Source: Peromyscus leucopus
Taxonomy: Eukaryota; Chordata; Mammalia; Rodentia; Cricetidae
Direction of reading: 5' to 3'
Length of the DNA: 64,000 bases
Assembly: GCF_004664715.2 (NCBI RefSeq)
Contig: NC_051075.1
Span: 25,719,715-25,783,714 of the forward strand
The notes beneath the pieces were generated by a model. The model made no database searches, had not been told where the DNA came from, and was given only the letters and a program-made list of their open reading frames with translations. A program made the position numbers and the translations under genes. Shown one piece after another: positions 24,046 to 50,797 of the stretch (position 1 is the first letter of the stretch; the number at the start of each line of letters is the position of its first letter).

Positions 24046-24046
24046 A

Positions 24047-24130
24047 ATGGGCTAGTGGTAGAAATGCTTCTTGGCCAGCATGTGTGCAGTGCCCAAGTTC
24101 GACCCTCAACACTGCAAGAGAATTTTTTTT
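24047..24130 (+). repeat. ID-like SINE, diverged
   Basis: 'gggctagtggtagaaatgcttcttggcc' and 'gcccaagttcgaccctcaacactgcaagag' with an A/T-rich tail resemble a decayed ID/B4 element. Confidence 0.55.
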
Positions 24131-26679
24131 AAAAAAAAATGTGAGCTAATTTATACTAATTTCCCTGCATTTTGTTGTTGGAAAGGTAAATTGTGTAATG
24201 TCGGCAATCTTCCCCAACTACACCCTTAAAAACAGCTGTGCTTGGTGTGGAAATTCGTTTACTCTGCAATGATAGTATATTGTATTATATACATCTTAGC
24301 TTAATAAAGGAAGAGTTAGACGCGTGGGGTGTTTTGTGTTTTTTTTTTAAGTTTCTGTGTTTCCATTGAAAACTGCTGTGTGTGTGTGTGTGTGTGTGTG
24401 TCCCTCAGCGATTTTCCTAGAGACCCCCTTTCGGGGTGGGTTTATCGTCTCCCACTCGTTGAGACTTGCAGCCTGTCTCTACTGCTGGAACCTGCTTGGG
24501 GGGCGAGGGGGGGCAGGCACCGCTTGGGTGGAATTATTGGCAGAAGCAAGGAAGAAGTTTTCTCTGGTTTCATAGAATGGAGTTTCTCGAGGCAGACAGT
24601 CTGCAGATCCTACCTGCCTCCGCCCAATCTCCAATTAGAGTCAAGGCCAGTGAGCAAAAAAGACGCTTCTTGGGACCTGGCTGGAGAAGTTTCAGGAGGG
24701 TCTAATGCAGTTGAAATGCTGCTTCCTGCCTGCAGAGCTCTGGTAACCTATGCCAAGACTGTGACACCCAAGTCTGGAAGGGAATTTCAGTTGAAAACAC
24801 CAGTTTGAAATTCCCATAGTCCATTCGACTGGGAAGTGACTTCGTTCATTCCCCCCCCCACTTGGGGACGATGACAAAACAAACAAACAAACAAACAAAC
24901 AAACAAAAACCAAACCAACCAACCAAACAAACAGAAACGAATTCTCCGTGGTCCACAGCTAAAGCAAGTTTCCCAAGCCAGTAAAGATCCTTGCCTGGAG
25001 GGACCAAATCGAAGCTTTCTCTTCCCTTGGTTGCCACCTCTTCCAGAGCTCACTGGAGTAATTTTGTCATTAAACGTGAAGTGTAAACAGGGAAGGACTT
25101 GAAACGGATTCCCGACGCCTCTTCAGGGAAGGAAAGGGGCCGCTTCTGGGGCGCTGCCGAGAAAAGCGCAGCTACCTCTACCACGTTCACTTTCAGGTCA
25201 CTTGGATTCACCAGCTGTGTTAATAACGGGTTCTGATTTTATTGTTCTGGGCGCCTTCTGGTTTTATTCCCATTATAGTGATCTTTAAAGGACACACGTA
25301 CAGGGATACGCCAGTACAGATCCCCAGAAAAGCGAAGGTGAGTATTTCCCGTGCTTGGGTTGACAAGAGCACAGGAGCCCGGCCACGTGGATCCACCCTG
25401 GCAGCTGCAAAGCAAATGGAGCTAAAAGAGCAAAATTTCTTCTGGTCCTTCCTTGGCCCTCATTTTGCTAGGAGGCTGGGCGTGGCTGGAAGATGCAAGG
25501 CCCCCTTCTCAGCGTGCTCTGCTTCCCTGCTCTGGCTTACGTGGTCCTCCTAGGAAGGGACAGAGCAAGCAGCGGGGGTCCAAGTTCGGTTTCCCACTCT
25601 CTTCTGGTCAACAGGAACCTATTCAGTTGGCATTCTCTGTCCTAGGAAGCAGGTCCTCTTGGACAGATACCGTGTTTGACTTAGAAGAGGTTCCCTTTTC
25701 TAAGATGGGGGGGGGGGCGGGGGGCGGGGGAATGTCCGCTTTCCTTGTAGACACCTGCAGCATGGAGTCTTCTCCGGAGCCTTTAGTACCAAGCTATTCC
25801 TGAAGACAGGAGGAACGGAGAGAAAGTAGAGTAGGGGCCTAGCGAGCTTCTGACTTAACTCCGGCTTGATGCGCGCCACCGAGACCTCATTGAAATGTCT
25901 TAGGTGTTCCCATTGAACCTATGCGCGTGTTCTACCTGTCGTAAAGTGGAGACAAGGCCATTGCCGCCTAGGAAGGTTATTGTGTTGGACTTCCCGGGCT
26001 CTCACCGAATAGTGGGGACGAACTAGCGAAGAACGCATCTACCACTCTCTCCCTTTCCCGTAGCAGAAGAGCTTCTTTTTCAGTCTCTAGCTTCCCCAGC
26101 CCGTGGGGCCCGGATAACAACACATCACGGGTCCCGAGGGGTCCCTGAGGGCGGCGAAAGCAAGATCCCGCAAGGGAGTGTGGGAGACAGGAGTTTCGGC
26201 TATCTATCAGGTAGTAGAGCAGTGCTTGGGTTTAACGCCTCGGCGCGGGATGGAGCATGGCGCGGCTGTTTGGAATCTGGAAAAAAAAAAAAAAAGTTAA
26301 GACTACTGGGTGAATTGAAGCCTTCGAATTTTCAAACGCCCTTCCCAGACTTGTCTGAGCTGGAGTCATAATCCCTGCGCCTGTAGGTGGCGCTGCGATG
26401 AGGCGCCTGGGTGAAAAAAAAATGCAGGCTGAAGACGAAAGACATTAAAAAAAAAATCTAAGAAAATTTCCCTAATTCCCTTTCTGCCTCACCACCCCAG
26501 CCTCCTACCTTTATTTCGGTGGGATAACGGGACAACACCCCACCACTATACGCTTCGTGTTTCACACAGGGCTGCTGGATGAGAGAGCCCGGAGAGTGCT
26601 GGACCGAGAGGTCCAACCTCCATAGCCAGTGTCTAGGTGCGAGGACAACATCCCGTCACCAGCTGTCGGGAGGAACGCA
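24131..26679. other. Unique sequence, partly CpG-rich, no gene seen
   Basis: It contains a GT run at 24377-24401, a CAAA repeat at 24876-24906 and an A run at 26280-26295. CpG density rises from about 25100. No exon was identified. Confidence 0.45.
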
Positions 26680-29100
26680 CAGTGATTGATTCCCACGTCG
26701 CTGCGTCAACGAAGATGCTACTGACTGACAAGATACTTCTTGCAGGCTGATTCAGAACCTTCAAATGCCGTACTTAAATCGGGTTTAAAGCGGTTTGTCC
26801 CCCCAGTTCCGCAGTCCACGCCCATCCAAAGGGTCTAAGGGCTGCGGCCCTAAGGAGAGGAAGCGCTCTCTCTAGACCCCTTAACGTGCAAGCAACCCTG
26901 ATCACCAAATAACGAGCGGTGTGGAGCCTGACCATCCTAACCCGCACCCCACCCGCAAGTGCTGTCCGGAAAAGCCAGGAGTAGAGGCGCGGCCTGGTTC
27001 TCCTTTATCTTTTCCAGAAAGCTTTAGGCCAATCGGGAGGCTGTCCCCCTGCCCTAGCACAAACTCCCGAGGGGAGGTTCACACACAGCTGTGATAAAGG
27101 AGCATTTTTGCTCCCCTCGCAGCGACCGCCCCCTCCCGCCACCAGCTGCAGCTTTCGAAGTCGAAGCTCAAGGTCGTTGAGTGACCGTGGCCTGCGGTCC
27201 TCGCCGCCGCCGCCGCCGTAAATCGTTACTAAAACTGCAACCTTGGCAAAGCGAGGACCCCTTCTGACAGCTACAGGGTCAGCCTGCCCCTCCCCGACTC
27301 TTCCCAGTCTCTGTCCCTCAGAAGAGGCCTGATTTCGTGATTGCACTTGCTGTCGCTCAGACACGAGTTTTGCTCCTTGAACAAAAATACGTTCCCTTTC
27401 ATTTGAGGCTTTAATAAACAAACGCAATCGTACCACAGGAGGCTCAGAGCCGTCCTTCTGAAAGCAATTCCACCGTTGAAAACTGAAAAATGGGTGTAAT
27501 TTGCGTTCGGAAAGTGATGTTAGGGTCACAGCAATTTCCCGGGCCGTTATTTATTTTTACTTTAAAGTCTTTAAGGGAAGATTTGCTTATGTACTCGGAA
27601 ACCTTCCAGTACGAGAACCCCAGCAGCCCCACTCGCCTTCCCCACGGGAGGGGGGCTGGAGGTGGAGAACAATTACTGAGTGACGCTAATATGGGGAAAC
27701 CGAAAAAGAAATGTCGATTGTTTTCATTGTAATAGAAGGAGTGAGCAAACAGAAAAACCAACCCCGGCTGATCGGAAACAGGCAGGCGGAGAATGAAGAG
27801 TGGGTTTCAGGCCGCAACAGGCCCCTCCCTCCCCTGGCCTGGGAAGGAGAGAGCCGGCGCGGAGCGCTCGCCCGACCCTGCCGCCTCCAGCACGGGTTCC
27901 TCGCGCCCGTCCAGCCCCTGCGCACCGGGAGCATCTTCCCAGCTCTTGCCGGCCCTCCTGCAGCCTTACCTGCTACGGAGGAGGAAGGGGTCCGAGGTTC
28001 GTCCGGCCGAAGCAAGGCTGAACAGCAGCCGGGAAGCAACGCTCGGGGAGTCCTCGGACTCCACTTGGGGTCCCCTGCAGCTTCTGGCTGCGCTGGTGCG
28101 TCCGCAGCGTCGCCCGCGAGCCAAGGCCAGCAGGTCAGTATGCGCGCCCCTCCCGCGCCACCCGGCCTCCCCTCCCCTCGGCCTAGCTGAGGACCCCTGC
28201 AGGCTGGCCCTGTCCCCAGACCTCAGTGGTTGTTTCTCTAGCTGCCGCGGCCACTCGCGGCTCGGGATACAAATTTGTCGGGCGAGCCTTCTCGGGTGGA
28301 CCTTGCCTGGCCATGGGCGCGGGGCGCGCCGCTTACCCCGACATTGGCGAGAAAGGGCAGTGGGTGAAGGAGCTCGGACCCTGCCTGGCTGGGCGCTAAC
28401 TGAGCGCCCAGATCCGAAGGAGCCTAATTGCTTTTTCTAAGTCAAGCGCAATGCGTGCGCACTTAACTAGCACCGCCATGCTGTACAGGAACCCTACTCG
28501 AGGCCCAACCGTGGCCGCAAAGTTTTCCCCAGAACTCACTGACTCTGAAATTCCATGTCCCGGAGCTTGACTCTGGCTGCCAACGATCCTCAGCAGGGCT
28601 CAGTGGCCTGGGCCTTGCTTGACTCCATCTGCTCCAGGCAGGGGACCAAGTTGCGGAGTTCGGTTCCTAAGTATTCTCCCCTACCTCCTGAGTTCACGGC
28701 AACTGCGACAGAGCAAGACTCCCTTCCGTCCACGCGCCTCCCTCTCGCTCGCCCTGCCTTCCCTTCCGCGGCCACCACGGACCTGCACGCGCACAGAAGC
28801 TGTCCTGAAGGACTGGCTGAGATCAAACGAGGGCTCCGGGAGTCGCTCACAGCCTGGAGTGCCGCCGCCTTGCGATGCTTTGTGCGCCCGGCCTTGGGAA
28901 GAGTTAGATTCCACTTCCTGCGCATCTCTCAGACCTCGCTAGTGCCTAAAGGGACGCGACGCACCACAGGTGGCGGGGCCCGTGACACAGGGACCACTGA
29001 CAGATTTATGAAGACTTTACAAGCGTCTAGCCTGGGTCGTTGGGGGCAGGGTTGCATTCGGCAGAGGAGGAGAAGCCCCCGGGGATAAAGCTCCCCAGCG
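26680..29100. promoter_or_regulatory. Large CpG-rich block upstream of PAX9
   Basis: CpG is frequent over about 2.4 kb, densest at 27780-28400, including a short GCC repeat near 27207. The block lies 3-5 kb upstream of the PAX9 ATG. Splice-donor-like sites point out of it in both directions: GCAG|GTAAGG on the - strand (GT at 27969-27968) and CAG|GTCAGT on the + strand (GT at 28134). Upstream non-coding first exons of PAX9 are known in human, so a distal PAX9 promoter is the simplest reading. The long GC-rich open frames here look like chance. Confidence 0.5.
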
Positions 29101-31559
29101 CAGCCGTGTGAGGGCCTAGCTGCCCCTGCATCTCCGAGTTTGACTCCCACAGCAGGCTGCCCAGTGCCAAGTGTGTGGAATCCTGGCGTAACCTCCTCCT
29201 TCACACCCTCTAGTTCTCCAGCTTCCAGTCTCCTACTGAGTAAATATTTACCCAGAGAAGGGGTCGCCCCAGAGGAGGCCTTAGCGCCTAGCTTTTAGCT
29301 TCTCTCTGGCCTGAGCCAGATGCAGGCCTTTCTGGCTATGTTTTGGTTTTGGTCTTAAGTTTCTCCTTTTAGTAGAAATTCTCCCCATTCCTGTATGACC
29401 TCCTGGATCCAGACCTCAGTAACCAGGGGCCCTGACCCTCAGTGACCCTTGCACTTTCTTGAAGTCCTGCATCTCTCTGCCCACCAAGGCTCACTGGTAC
29501 TAAGTATCTTTCCCCCTCTCCCTTCCATCTGCGCATTCCTTTCCCTCTCCCACCTCCTCCCTCCCCACTTTTGCTAAGACTCCAGGGATCACAGGCTCCT
29601 TGGCCTCCAGGGCACTCTGTGCCCCTTCTTGGAGATGACATGTCTCTTCTCTGTTCCTGCATCTCCAATTCCTAAAGTCCCTAAACACCGGCTTGGGTCT
29701 GTCATAGGTGCTGAGTGGCCCAAAGCGTCCAAGATCGATTCATTCTGTGCTCTCCAGAATGCTGTTAGGAGGGCCTGAGGGACACTGAGGTGAGGACCTA
29801 TGCCCAGGAAGATGCTGCCTGCACATGCCCAGGGCAGCCACAGCAGCTAAGACCATGAGCCATCAACTGCCAGATCCAGCAGACCGAAAGTCTATAGATG
29901 TCTGTGGACCTGTGCAAGAGCGAGGGAGATGTGTGACGGTTAAGGGGTTGCAGTGGGTAAGAGGATGCTGTGTATTTAATCCCCAAGCCAGAAAGCTAGA
30001 TACACAGGTCTCTTGATCACTCTGGATTAATGAAGGTAGTGAGGTTCTCTTTAAGACACCAGGTCTTGCCACTCCACAAGGCTGGACACGCTGCCCCTAC
30101 ATACCAGTTCAGAAGGGTGTGAAATACTCAAGGGGTGCACCAAAGCAGAGCAAAGAGCACACCCAGAGGACACTACTCGTCTGGGTTTTGTGTGAGGACA
30201 AAGGTTCCTCATCAAGGGGCAGAACACAAGCTTCCCTTTGCACAAGTCCCAGGCAAAGTTCTGAGCTCTACTCAGTCTCGGTGTCTCAAGACATTTATAG
30301 TATAACACAGAGGAGGATGCTGCTTCTGAAGTCTTGGGTCCCTGAGGCTCTCCCTGTTATACAGCCTGAGAACCAAGCCACACAAGAAGCCTTGAGCAGG
30401 GAGACAAAGATAAAACCACAAAGTCAAGCTTTCCAAAGACTTTAACCATTTGAAACCGACCAACCAAAACTGGGGGCTATGTTCAAGTATTTCTGTTTGT
30501 GAAACCTTTCAAGATTTCTGATATGATACAAGACATTTGAAGTAATCTTTCAAATTCTTCACAGCTCAGTAATTTGAATTCAAAGTGCATGCTCATCACA
30601 GAAGCAGGCACCTGAAGATCTGCGTTCACCTCCAAGGCAGGCGATTACTAGATTTCTTGGGCTCTTGTCAATCAGTGGTGAACCATCGGGGTTCCTTTGA
30701 TTTCCCTGTGTGCAGACCTGAACCCTCAGGAGAATGGGAGCACCGTCCTCCATCTTGCGTGTACAAGAGCGACCAGTTGTGATAGAGATGGAGTAATAAC
30801 ATCCTCTTTCCTGTGTAATACAAATCCCCCCAAATCATTCAAAGTGTTTCTCTTCCTTATTTTATTCACATTCTTCACAATCTTGGCTTCGTCAATAAAT
30901 ACATTTCTTCTCCCCAAATCGTTCTATCCTCTTTGGACTTCGGGTGAGTGAAAGTGAAAATCCACAGGTAGGCAGAACCATAAGATCTCTGGTAGCTAAA
31001 ACGAAGTCACGGGGAATTACATACAGATGCTCAGATGCAGCCTAGGTGTCTACCTTCTTGGGGTTGTCCTTCATATTAAAAAAAAATCTTTGAAGGTTGC
31101 TCACTGGTGTTGAGATCCCTGGCAAATTCTAAAACAGAGAACCCAGGACCCTGCGCTCTGGGTGAATCAGGTGGGGTGGAGTGTGTGTGTGGGGGGGGGG
31201 GGGGGGGGGGGGATGGCCTCTGCCATCGATATTCTAGGTATCTGCCCTGTTCCCCGTGGAGATCCTGCGCTCTCTTTAGTCGGGGGTTTTAAAATTCTCC
31301 ACACAGCAGGCGGTCCCTGCCAGCTTCTTGCTCGGCTGACGTTTAGCCGCTCACTGCGGGGGGCTAACCATCTCAGGCGGTCCCCTTGTCCTTAACACCT
31401 CAAGCTTTTCCCCGGACCTCTGGTCTCTCCGTCTCTCCCACCGGCCAGTCTTCTGAGCTCTCCCCCTCCTGAGTGGACTGAAAGGAGGTAGAATTTGTGG
31501 GCAAGACTCTTTCTGACAGTCCCCAAGGATCAGCATTGCAGGTAGTTCTCAGTCACCCT
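29101..31559. other. Unique sequence between the upstream CpG block and the PAX9 promoter
   Basis: No exon or interspersed repeat recognised. It includes a run of 22 G at 31191-31212. Confidence 0.5.
31191..31212. repeat. Poly-G tract of 22
   Basis: An uninterrupted G run about 1 kb upstream of the PAX9 ATG, preceded by a short GT run. Confidence 0.9.
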
Positions 31560-32199
31560 CACCTCCCGGAGCTCCCCCCTTAACTGTCGCGCCCGCTGGC
31601 TTCCTTAGAGTCCTAACCTCCAATTCCAATGCTGAGAAGTCCATCTCTTCCCCAAGACGTGTCCTCGGGCCCCTACCCGCTTCAAGTCACTCAAACTGAG
31701 ACCTAAGCTCCCATTCGCCTATTCAGCATTTTTACCCGCTTGATTTTGCACTCTGTTTGTGGCGCCCCTGGGGGGAAGATGTCAAACACTCACATTTATT
31801 GTGTTTAGTCACCCAGGTGCGGAGCCGGCCTGAAACAGACAGCGGAAGGAGTTTCCCCGAACTGAGCTGTCACTCACCGGCCTGCACCAATTACAGCGCA
31901 GACTGCCCGCGGGCCCACCTCTTTTGGGGTGTGTCACCAGTGAGTGATAGACTGAGCCGCCCGGCCCTGCTCAGCCCAGCCCACGTTGCTGCTTAGATTG
32001 AAATGCAGAACTCAAGCCTCTTTCTGCCCGGCACAGACTTCCTTTTACTCTTTCCCTTGGCACTCTGGTCGCCTCCTCCCGGGGAGAAGCCCAGGCACCC
32101 GCGACTTGGAGCAGCGACAGGTCGGCCTGGTGAAGGCGAGAGCAAAGTTTCTTTCTGGGAGTGCGGAACTGGGGCCGGGTTGGTGTGCTGCTCGGAGCA
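31560..32199 (+). promoter_or_regulatory. PAX9 proximal promoter and 5' UTR, CpG-rich
   Basis: GC- and CpG-rich sequence leads into the ATG at 32200, and the island continues through exon 2 to about 33640. I see no convincing TATA box at a fixed distance, which suits a dispersed CpG-island promoter. Near 31869-31950 the motif TCACTCACCGG and its near-inverse CCAGTGAGTGA face each other about 55 nt apart. The transcription start cannot be placed by eye. Confidence 0.6.

Positions 32200-32203
<4 letters not shown>
32003..32203 (+). other. Upstream ORF in PAX9 leader, overlapping the main start after splicing
   Basis: An ATG at 32003 (G at -3, C at +4) opens 67 codons that run exactly to the end of exon 1. 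They then continue for six codons in exon 2 to a TGA at 32939-32941. The frame differs from PAX9, so the two would overlap. It matters only if transcription starts upstream of 32003. The peptide resembles nothing I know. Confidence 0.4.
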
Positions 32204-46610
<14,407 letters not shown>

Positions 46611-47045
46611 TGGGAACTTCTGCTTACAGCAGCAGCTTCACTTTGGTCTCCTCTCTCAGAACGTCCTCCCCCTCTTCACATCCCCACCCCTCCAGTGGTC
46701 CAGCCCTCTGGCCTCAAGAGCTGGCTTTATGGATTCATAACCTCTGTGCTGATGACACTTAAATATCTCTTGTCGTAAATTCCTTTTTATTTTGCAGGAA
46801 ATCTGGCATATAACTTTAGGATTTAAAAACAAAAGCAACTCTAAAGATTGAATGAGACATTGTGTTGCCCGCACAGTTTTAGCACAGTGAAGAAACCTGT
46901 ACCCCTCAAAGGGCTTATGGGACTTTGTAGACCTGTCTTTGGTAAAACCACACATGTATATTTATTCTAAATCAACCTGAACTTTTGAAACGTGCAATTG
47001 TTGAGATTTTGCAAAATCAATAAAGGAACAGAGACGTAGAAAAAA
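46611..47045 (+). other. PAX9: PAX9 proximal 3' UTR
   Basis: This non-coding stretch follows the PAX9 stop directly and ends just after a canonical AATAAA at 47019-47024. It gives a short 3' UTR of about 430 nt. Nothing else is recognisable in it. Use of this site is predicted from the hexamer and its position. Confidence 0.7.
47019..47024 (+). terminator. Proximal PAX9 poly(A) signal AATAAA
   Basis: A canonical hexamer about 410 nt after the stop codon. The genome is A-rich just downstream (47040-47049), so cDNA ends mapped here could be confused with internal priming. Confidence 0.6.
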
Positions 47046-49530
47046 AAATAAGCTACGTGATACCCTTTAATCAAATAATGTGACCAGATAAGCCTTAATT
47101 CACCATTGGGAAGCCAATCAGTAACTGACTTGTGTGATCTTTTGCTTATTTTTAAGAGATGACGTATTTTGTTGAAAAATATGTATAGAACCCAAGCAAT
47201 ATGGGAGAATTTCCTCCTTTTGGTGTGTTGACTTGGTTCCTAATACAATAATGTTTATAGTTCTATTAGCTTGTAAATATGGACTGTGGATGGTACCTTT
47301 GCGTCTTCATTCTTGGGATACCCCTCCTCAAACACCACCACCTCTTTTTTTTTTTTCTTTTTCACAAAGGTGACTTTCTGGCAATGTAATTTTTCTCTAT
47401 TTGGTGGTGGGTGACTTGGGCTCTTGGACCTGGACTTGCCCCCAAATTGTGTGTGTGCAGTGAAGTCTTCAGCATCTCACGGAGGATACTCTCTTTCTAC
47501 AGCAGAGGACTCAAAACATGGACAGAACAAGCCACTTTCCTATTGTATCTCAGTCAAACAACACACACACATACACACTACGTATAGGACTATAGTACAG
47601 CAAGAGGCAGGCTGTCATGTACCTGCTCCACAAGGCTCTGAGGGAAGTCACCTAGACACAAGTCTAATGTGAGATGTTTTTCTGCAGAGACACTTAAAAT
47701 GTACTTTATGTGATGAAAAAAAAAAAAAAAAACAAAACCACTGTGAAATGAAATTGTTATTGTTGGCTTACCTGTGTGCTCGGCAATCTCAGCCCCAAAT
47801 TATCTTGTAACTTAAAAGGAAATGGAGAACTCCACTCTAATGAATGTAACAATGGCTTGCTGTGAAGTTTACATTGTGTACCGAAGCATGTTTCACGTGT
47901 AGGTCAATTGGTGTTGGTATTAGAAATACAAATGCTATTTAATTTTTAGCAAATTCCCTTTATTCATTTATAGAATTACAGAACAGAGATTAACTGCTAA
48001 ACCTTTCTAGACCGATTTGATTTTTGCTTTAATGTTATGAATAGAGTTGTGGGATATGCATATGTGTGTGACCTCATGATTATATGTTTTATTTTAGAAT
48101 AACTCATTTTCTTGGGAAGGATTTTACAGTTTGCATTCCTTCTACTTAGGAGGTTCCTCTTGCTTGGCAACGTAGGGTTAAAAGTAACTTTCGGAACATC
48201 GACCCAGTTCATCTACTACTGTGGGGTGTCTTGCTATTAATTCCATTCAATAACGAGGCAGGTACCTCCCTAGATGTGGATGTTAAAGATGCCAGTGTGC
48301 TGGCAGATTTGGTTTCTTTGCGTTTGTACTGTGCTCTGCTGGGAGAGCAAGCCAGTCCTGCTATGCGGGTTTCATGGCCTCTCCTCAAGCTCAGATGGCC
48401 AGATCAGCTAGTTTTTGAGTCCCTAGGATATAGACTGTAAGCAGATTTTTGACACAGAGTTATGTTCAAGGAACTGCTTTTTTTTTTAAAACAGCAGATG
48501 TCTTATAGAGAGCTTCGTACTGCATTTCTTTCTAAAGCAACTGCCATTCATTGCTACAAACAGGATTATAACTTCAGGAGAAGAAAAGCAGAAGGAGCCG
48601 ATGAACTCTCAGGGCCATAGTATTCCTTTGATCTTGTAAAACTCTCCCCGTTGATGTCTGGAGTTTCCAGTGTGGTGAGAAGCTAGACTGTAACCGAATG
48701 GCACAAAGATCCAATCCAATATTTTGGTGGAGACTTGCAAAGCATGCAGTTGAGGAACTTGCCTGTCATCCAGAAAAAGTGACTTAAGGTACAGAATTAT
48801 TCTTTATCTAATGTTTTTAGATGGCTATTAGGGGTATTGAAAAATATCAATTGTTTGTATGGAAACACAACTAATAATGTTATTTTCCTTATCTAAATTA
48901 AGAAATCTTATTATTATTTATATTTTTCTGGTTTTTTGTATTTTAAGAAATTAATATTAATGGTGTCAAAGTTTTCTTTTCCACTTTCACGTCTCTCCCC
49001 AGGTCTTTTATGAATAGCAGTAAATCCACATGGAGCAATTTTTAAGACAACAGAAAGCCTAAATAGAGTTGGCTATTCATGGCCATTTATGATTTGAGGC
49101 CACTTTAAAAACTAAGAACAGGAAAGAGTGGAGCCGGGACTGCTTGATCTTTAAACCTGTTGCTGTTGGTTAATGTTAATGTTCTCCTGACTCTCACAGG
49201 GCAAAGACTTCTAATTGGCATGTACACTCCTTGCAATCCCCTTCCCACCCGGTGCTGTGCCTCCAGCTCTCTCCCAGGACACTAGTGTGTATTATCTTCA
49301 AGGGCAGAAAGCAATCCCACCACACAAACACATCCTGCTCCTGGCTTTCTTTCTTTTTTTTTTTTTTTAATGACCCACATATTGAATATTGGGCTGAAAT
49401 ACAAATGAAAAAAAAAAAGTATGTTGGAAAAGATGTACAACAGAAGGCTATGTATGTATATACAGTATGTCAAAAGCCTTTTATTTTTATACTTCAAATG
49501 CTCTAAATTAATAAATACAAATAATTACCA
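47046..49530 (+). other. Possible extended PAX9 3' UTR, no gene seen
   Basis: About 2.5 kb of mostly unique, AT-rich sequence between the proximal signal and a second AATAAA at 49510. It holds short A and T runs (47717-47733, 49351-49368), no SINE copies and no convincing ORF. The lack of young repeats and the distal hexamer make a long 3' UTR isoform plausible. That is an inference. Confidence 0.45.
49510..49515 (+). terminator. Distal + strand poly(A) signal AATAAA
   Basis: A canonical hexamer followed by U-rich sequence (49530-49551). It lies only about 30 nt from an AATAAA on the other strand at 49545-49550. It could end a long PAX9 transcript. Confidence 0.45.
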
Positions 49531-50735
49531 TGTCCTTTTTACTGTTTATTTTCAAAATGTTTTGGTGAGAATCCCCCATAGTAGAAATACCCCACAATAG
49601 TAGTTAAGAACAGGTGACATCTAAAACTTGTTGACATTTTTTTGTTGACTTTAGCTACTGAAGTAGTATCATTTGAGGATGCAGACTTAAAAAGAAGCTT
49701 TAGTTATATCAAGACCAAAAAGCTATCTCTCTCTTTTTTTGAGTGCATATTATTAGTACATGAATGCTTAGAAATGCTAAGAATGTATTTTCATTTTGAA
49801 AGATTTCCCCTGTAGCATTGACATTTTAATATTCTAAACAATTAATTTTATACTTTAAGATGTCACTTAAACCTGAGAATCTGGAGAATAGTTTTGTTTC
49901 CCTACATTCTTTTTAAGAATGACCTAGGTAAGGGCTCAGGACAGAGGTGTTTGAAGGCAAACACAGGCACAGAGAAGCGTCCAATTTGTGACTTAAAATA
50001 AAGATATTTCAGTTATAAAACTTGACTTCAAAGTGAATTACATAAAGGAGATCAGTTTAGTATAATATATATTCTATTTGTAATAAAAGACTTCAAATAG
50101 CATGATTTAAAAATAACTCACTTAAACCACCAGGTGAAATATAAAATACACTTAGGAAAATAGACCCTGTGTATTATTACTAAAGAAAACCAGTAGATTC
50201 ACATTTTAACACAGCACTCACAAAACTAAACATTCTTGAAAGGCTGTTTTGGTATATTTAATTTTTTCTTTCTTCTGTTTTAAAATATGATTTATGGAAA
50301 AGTAATTCCTTATAAAAAGCATTTAAAGTTCGGCTTATAACTCAGTATTTATTTTTTTTCTTAAATCATTCTCAGGGAATTAGCCACAGAACAATGTATT
50401 TTCAAGGATTTAAGTGCTTATAGCCTTCTCAGTAAAATGATTGGATGAGTTTCCATTGTGACACAGTCTGAGTCACACAGTTTGCGTAGCTTTTATGAAG
50501 TGTAGCTGATCTCTCCCCTACTTCTGCCTAACTTACACACTCCTCTGCTTCATGTTCCTCTCCTTTGTGTCTATGACCCAAAGGGCCAGATCAGTTTGTC
50601 TAAAACTTTTTTAAAACATCAGAACAGGCTGTCCTCCCTTCTTTACTCTATGTCTAGCTTCGCTGACTTGTCTCCTCTTCCTGGGACTGCAGACCACACC
50701 TCCGTTATGTCAAGGGGAAGACACACCTCCGCCCA
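49531..50735 (-). other. SLC25A21: SLC25A21 3' UTR region
   Basis: This sequence follows the SLC25A21 stop on the - strand down to the poly(A) signals listed separately. It is AT-rich and unique, with no SINE copies. The exact end is not determined. Confidence 0.5.
49545..49550 (-). terminator. - strand poly(A) signal, candidate end of SLC25A21
   Basis: TTTATT on the + strand is AATAAA on the - strand. Further - strand hexamers lie at 50348-50353 and 49480-49485. Any of the three could end the SLC25A21 message, giving 3' UTRs of roughly 0.4-1.3 kb. Confidence 0.4.
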
Positions 50736-50797
50736 TCACCAATTCTTCTGCAGCCACTCATAGGTATATTCATACACCAGCAGCATCACCGCGCCAC
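50736..50797 (-). CDS. SLC25A21: SLC25A21 last coding exon
   Basis: The coding part is 62 nt after the acceptor TTCTAG. It encodes GGAVMLLVYEYTYEWLQKNW and stops with TGA at 50738-50736. This is the C-terminal transmembrane helix and short tail of the carrier. Reading on upstream past 50797 gives unrelated intron residues. Confidence 0.94.

Noticed and set aside
27793..28440. 215-codon open frame in the upstream CpG block
   Set aside because: High GC content removes stop codons by chance. The residues are low-complexity Arg/Pro/Ala/Ser with no family resemblance, and several frames on both strands are open over the same bases.
24000..32000. Possible NKX2-8/NKX2-1 homeobox gene upstream of PAX9
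   Set aside because: These genes are PAX9 neighbours in mammals, but no homeodomain sequence is present in any frame here. They lie farther away, outside the window.
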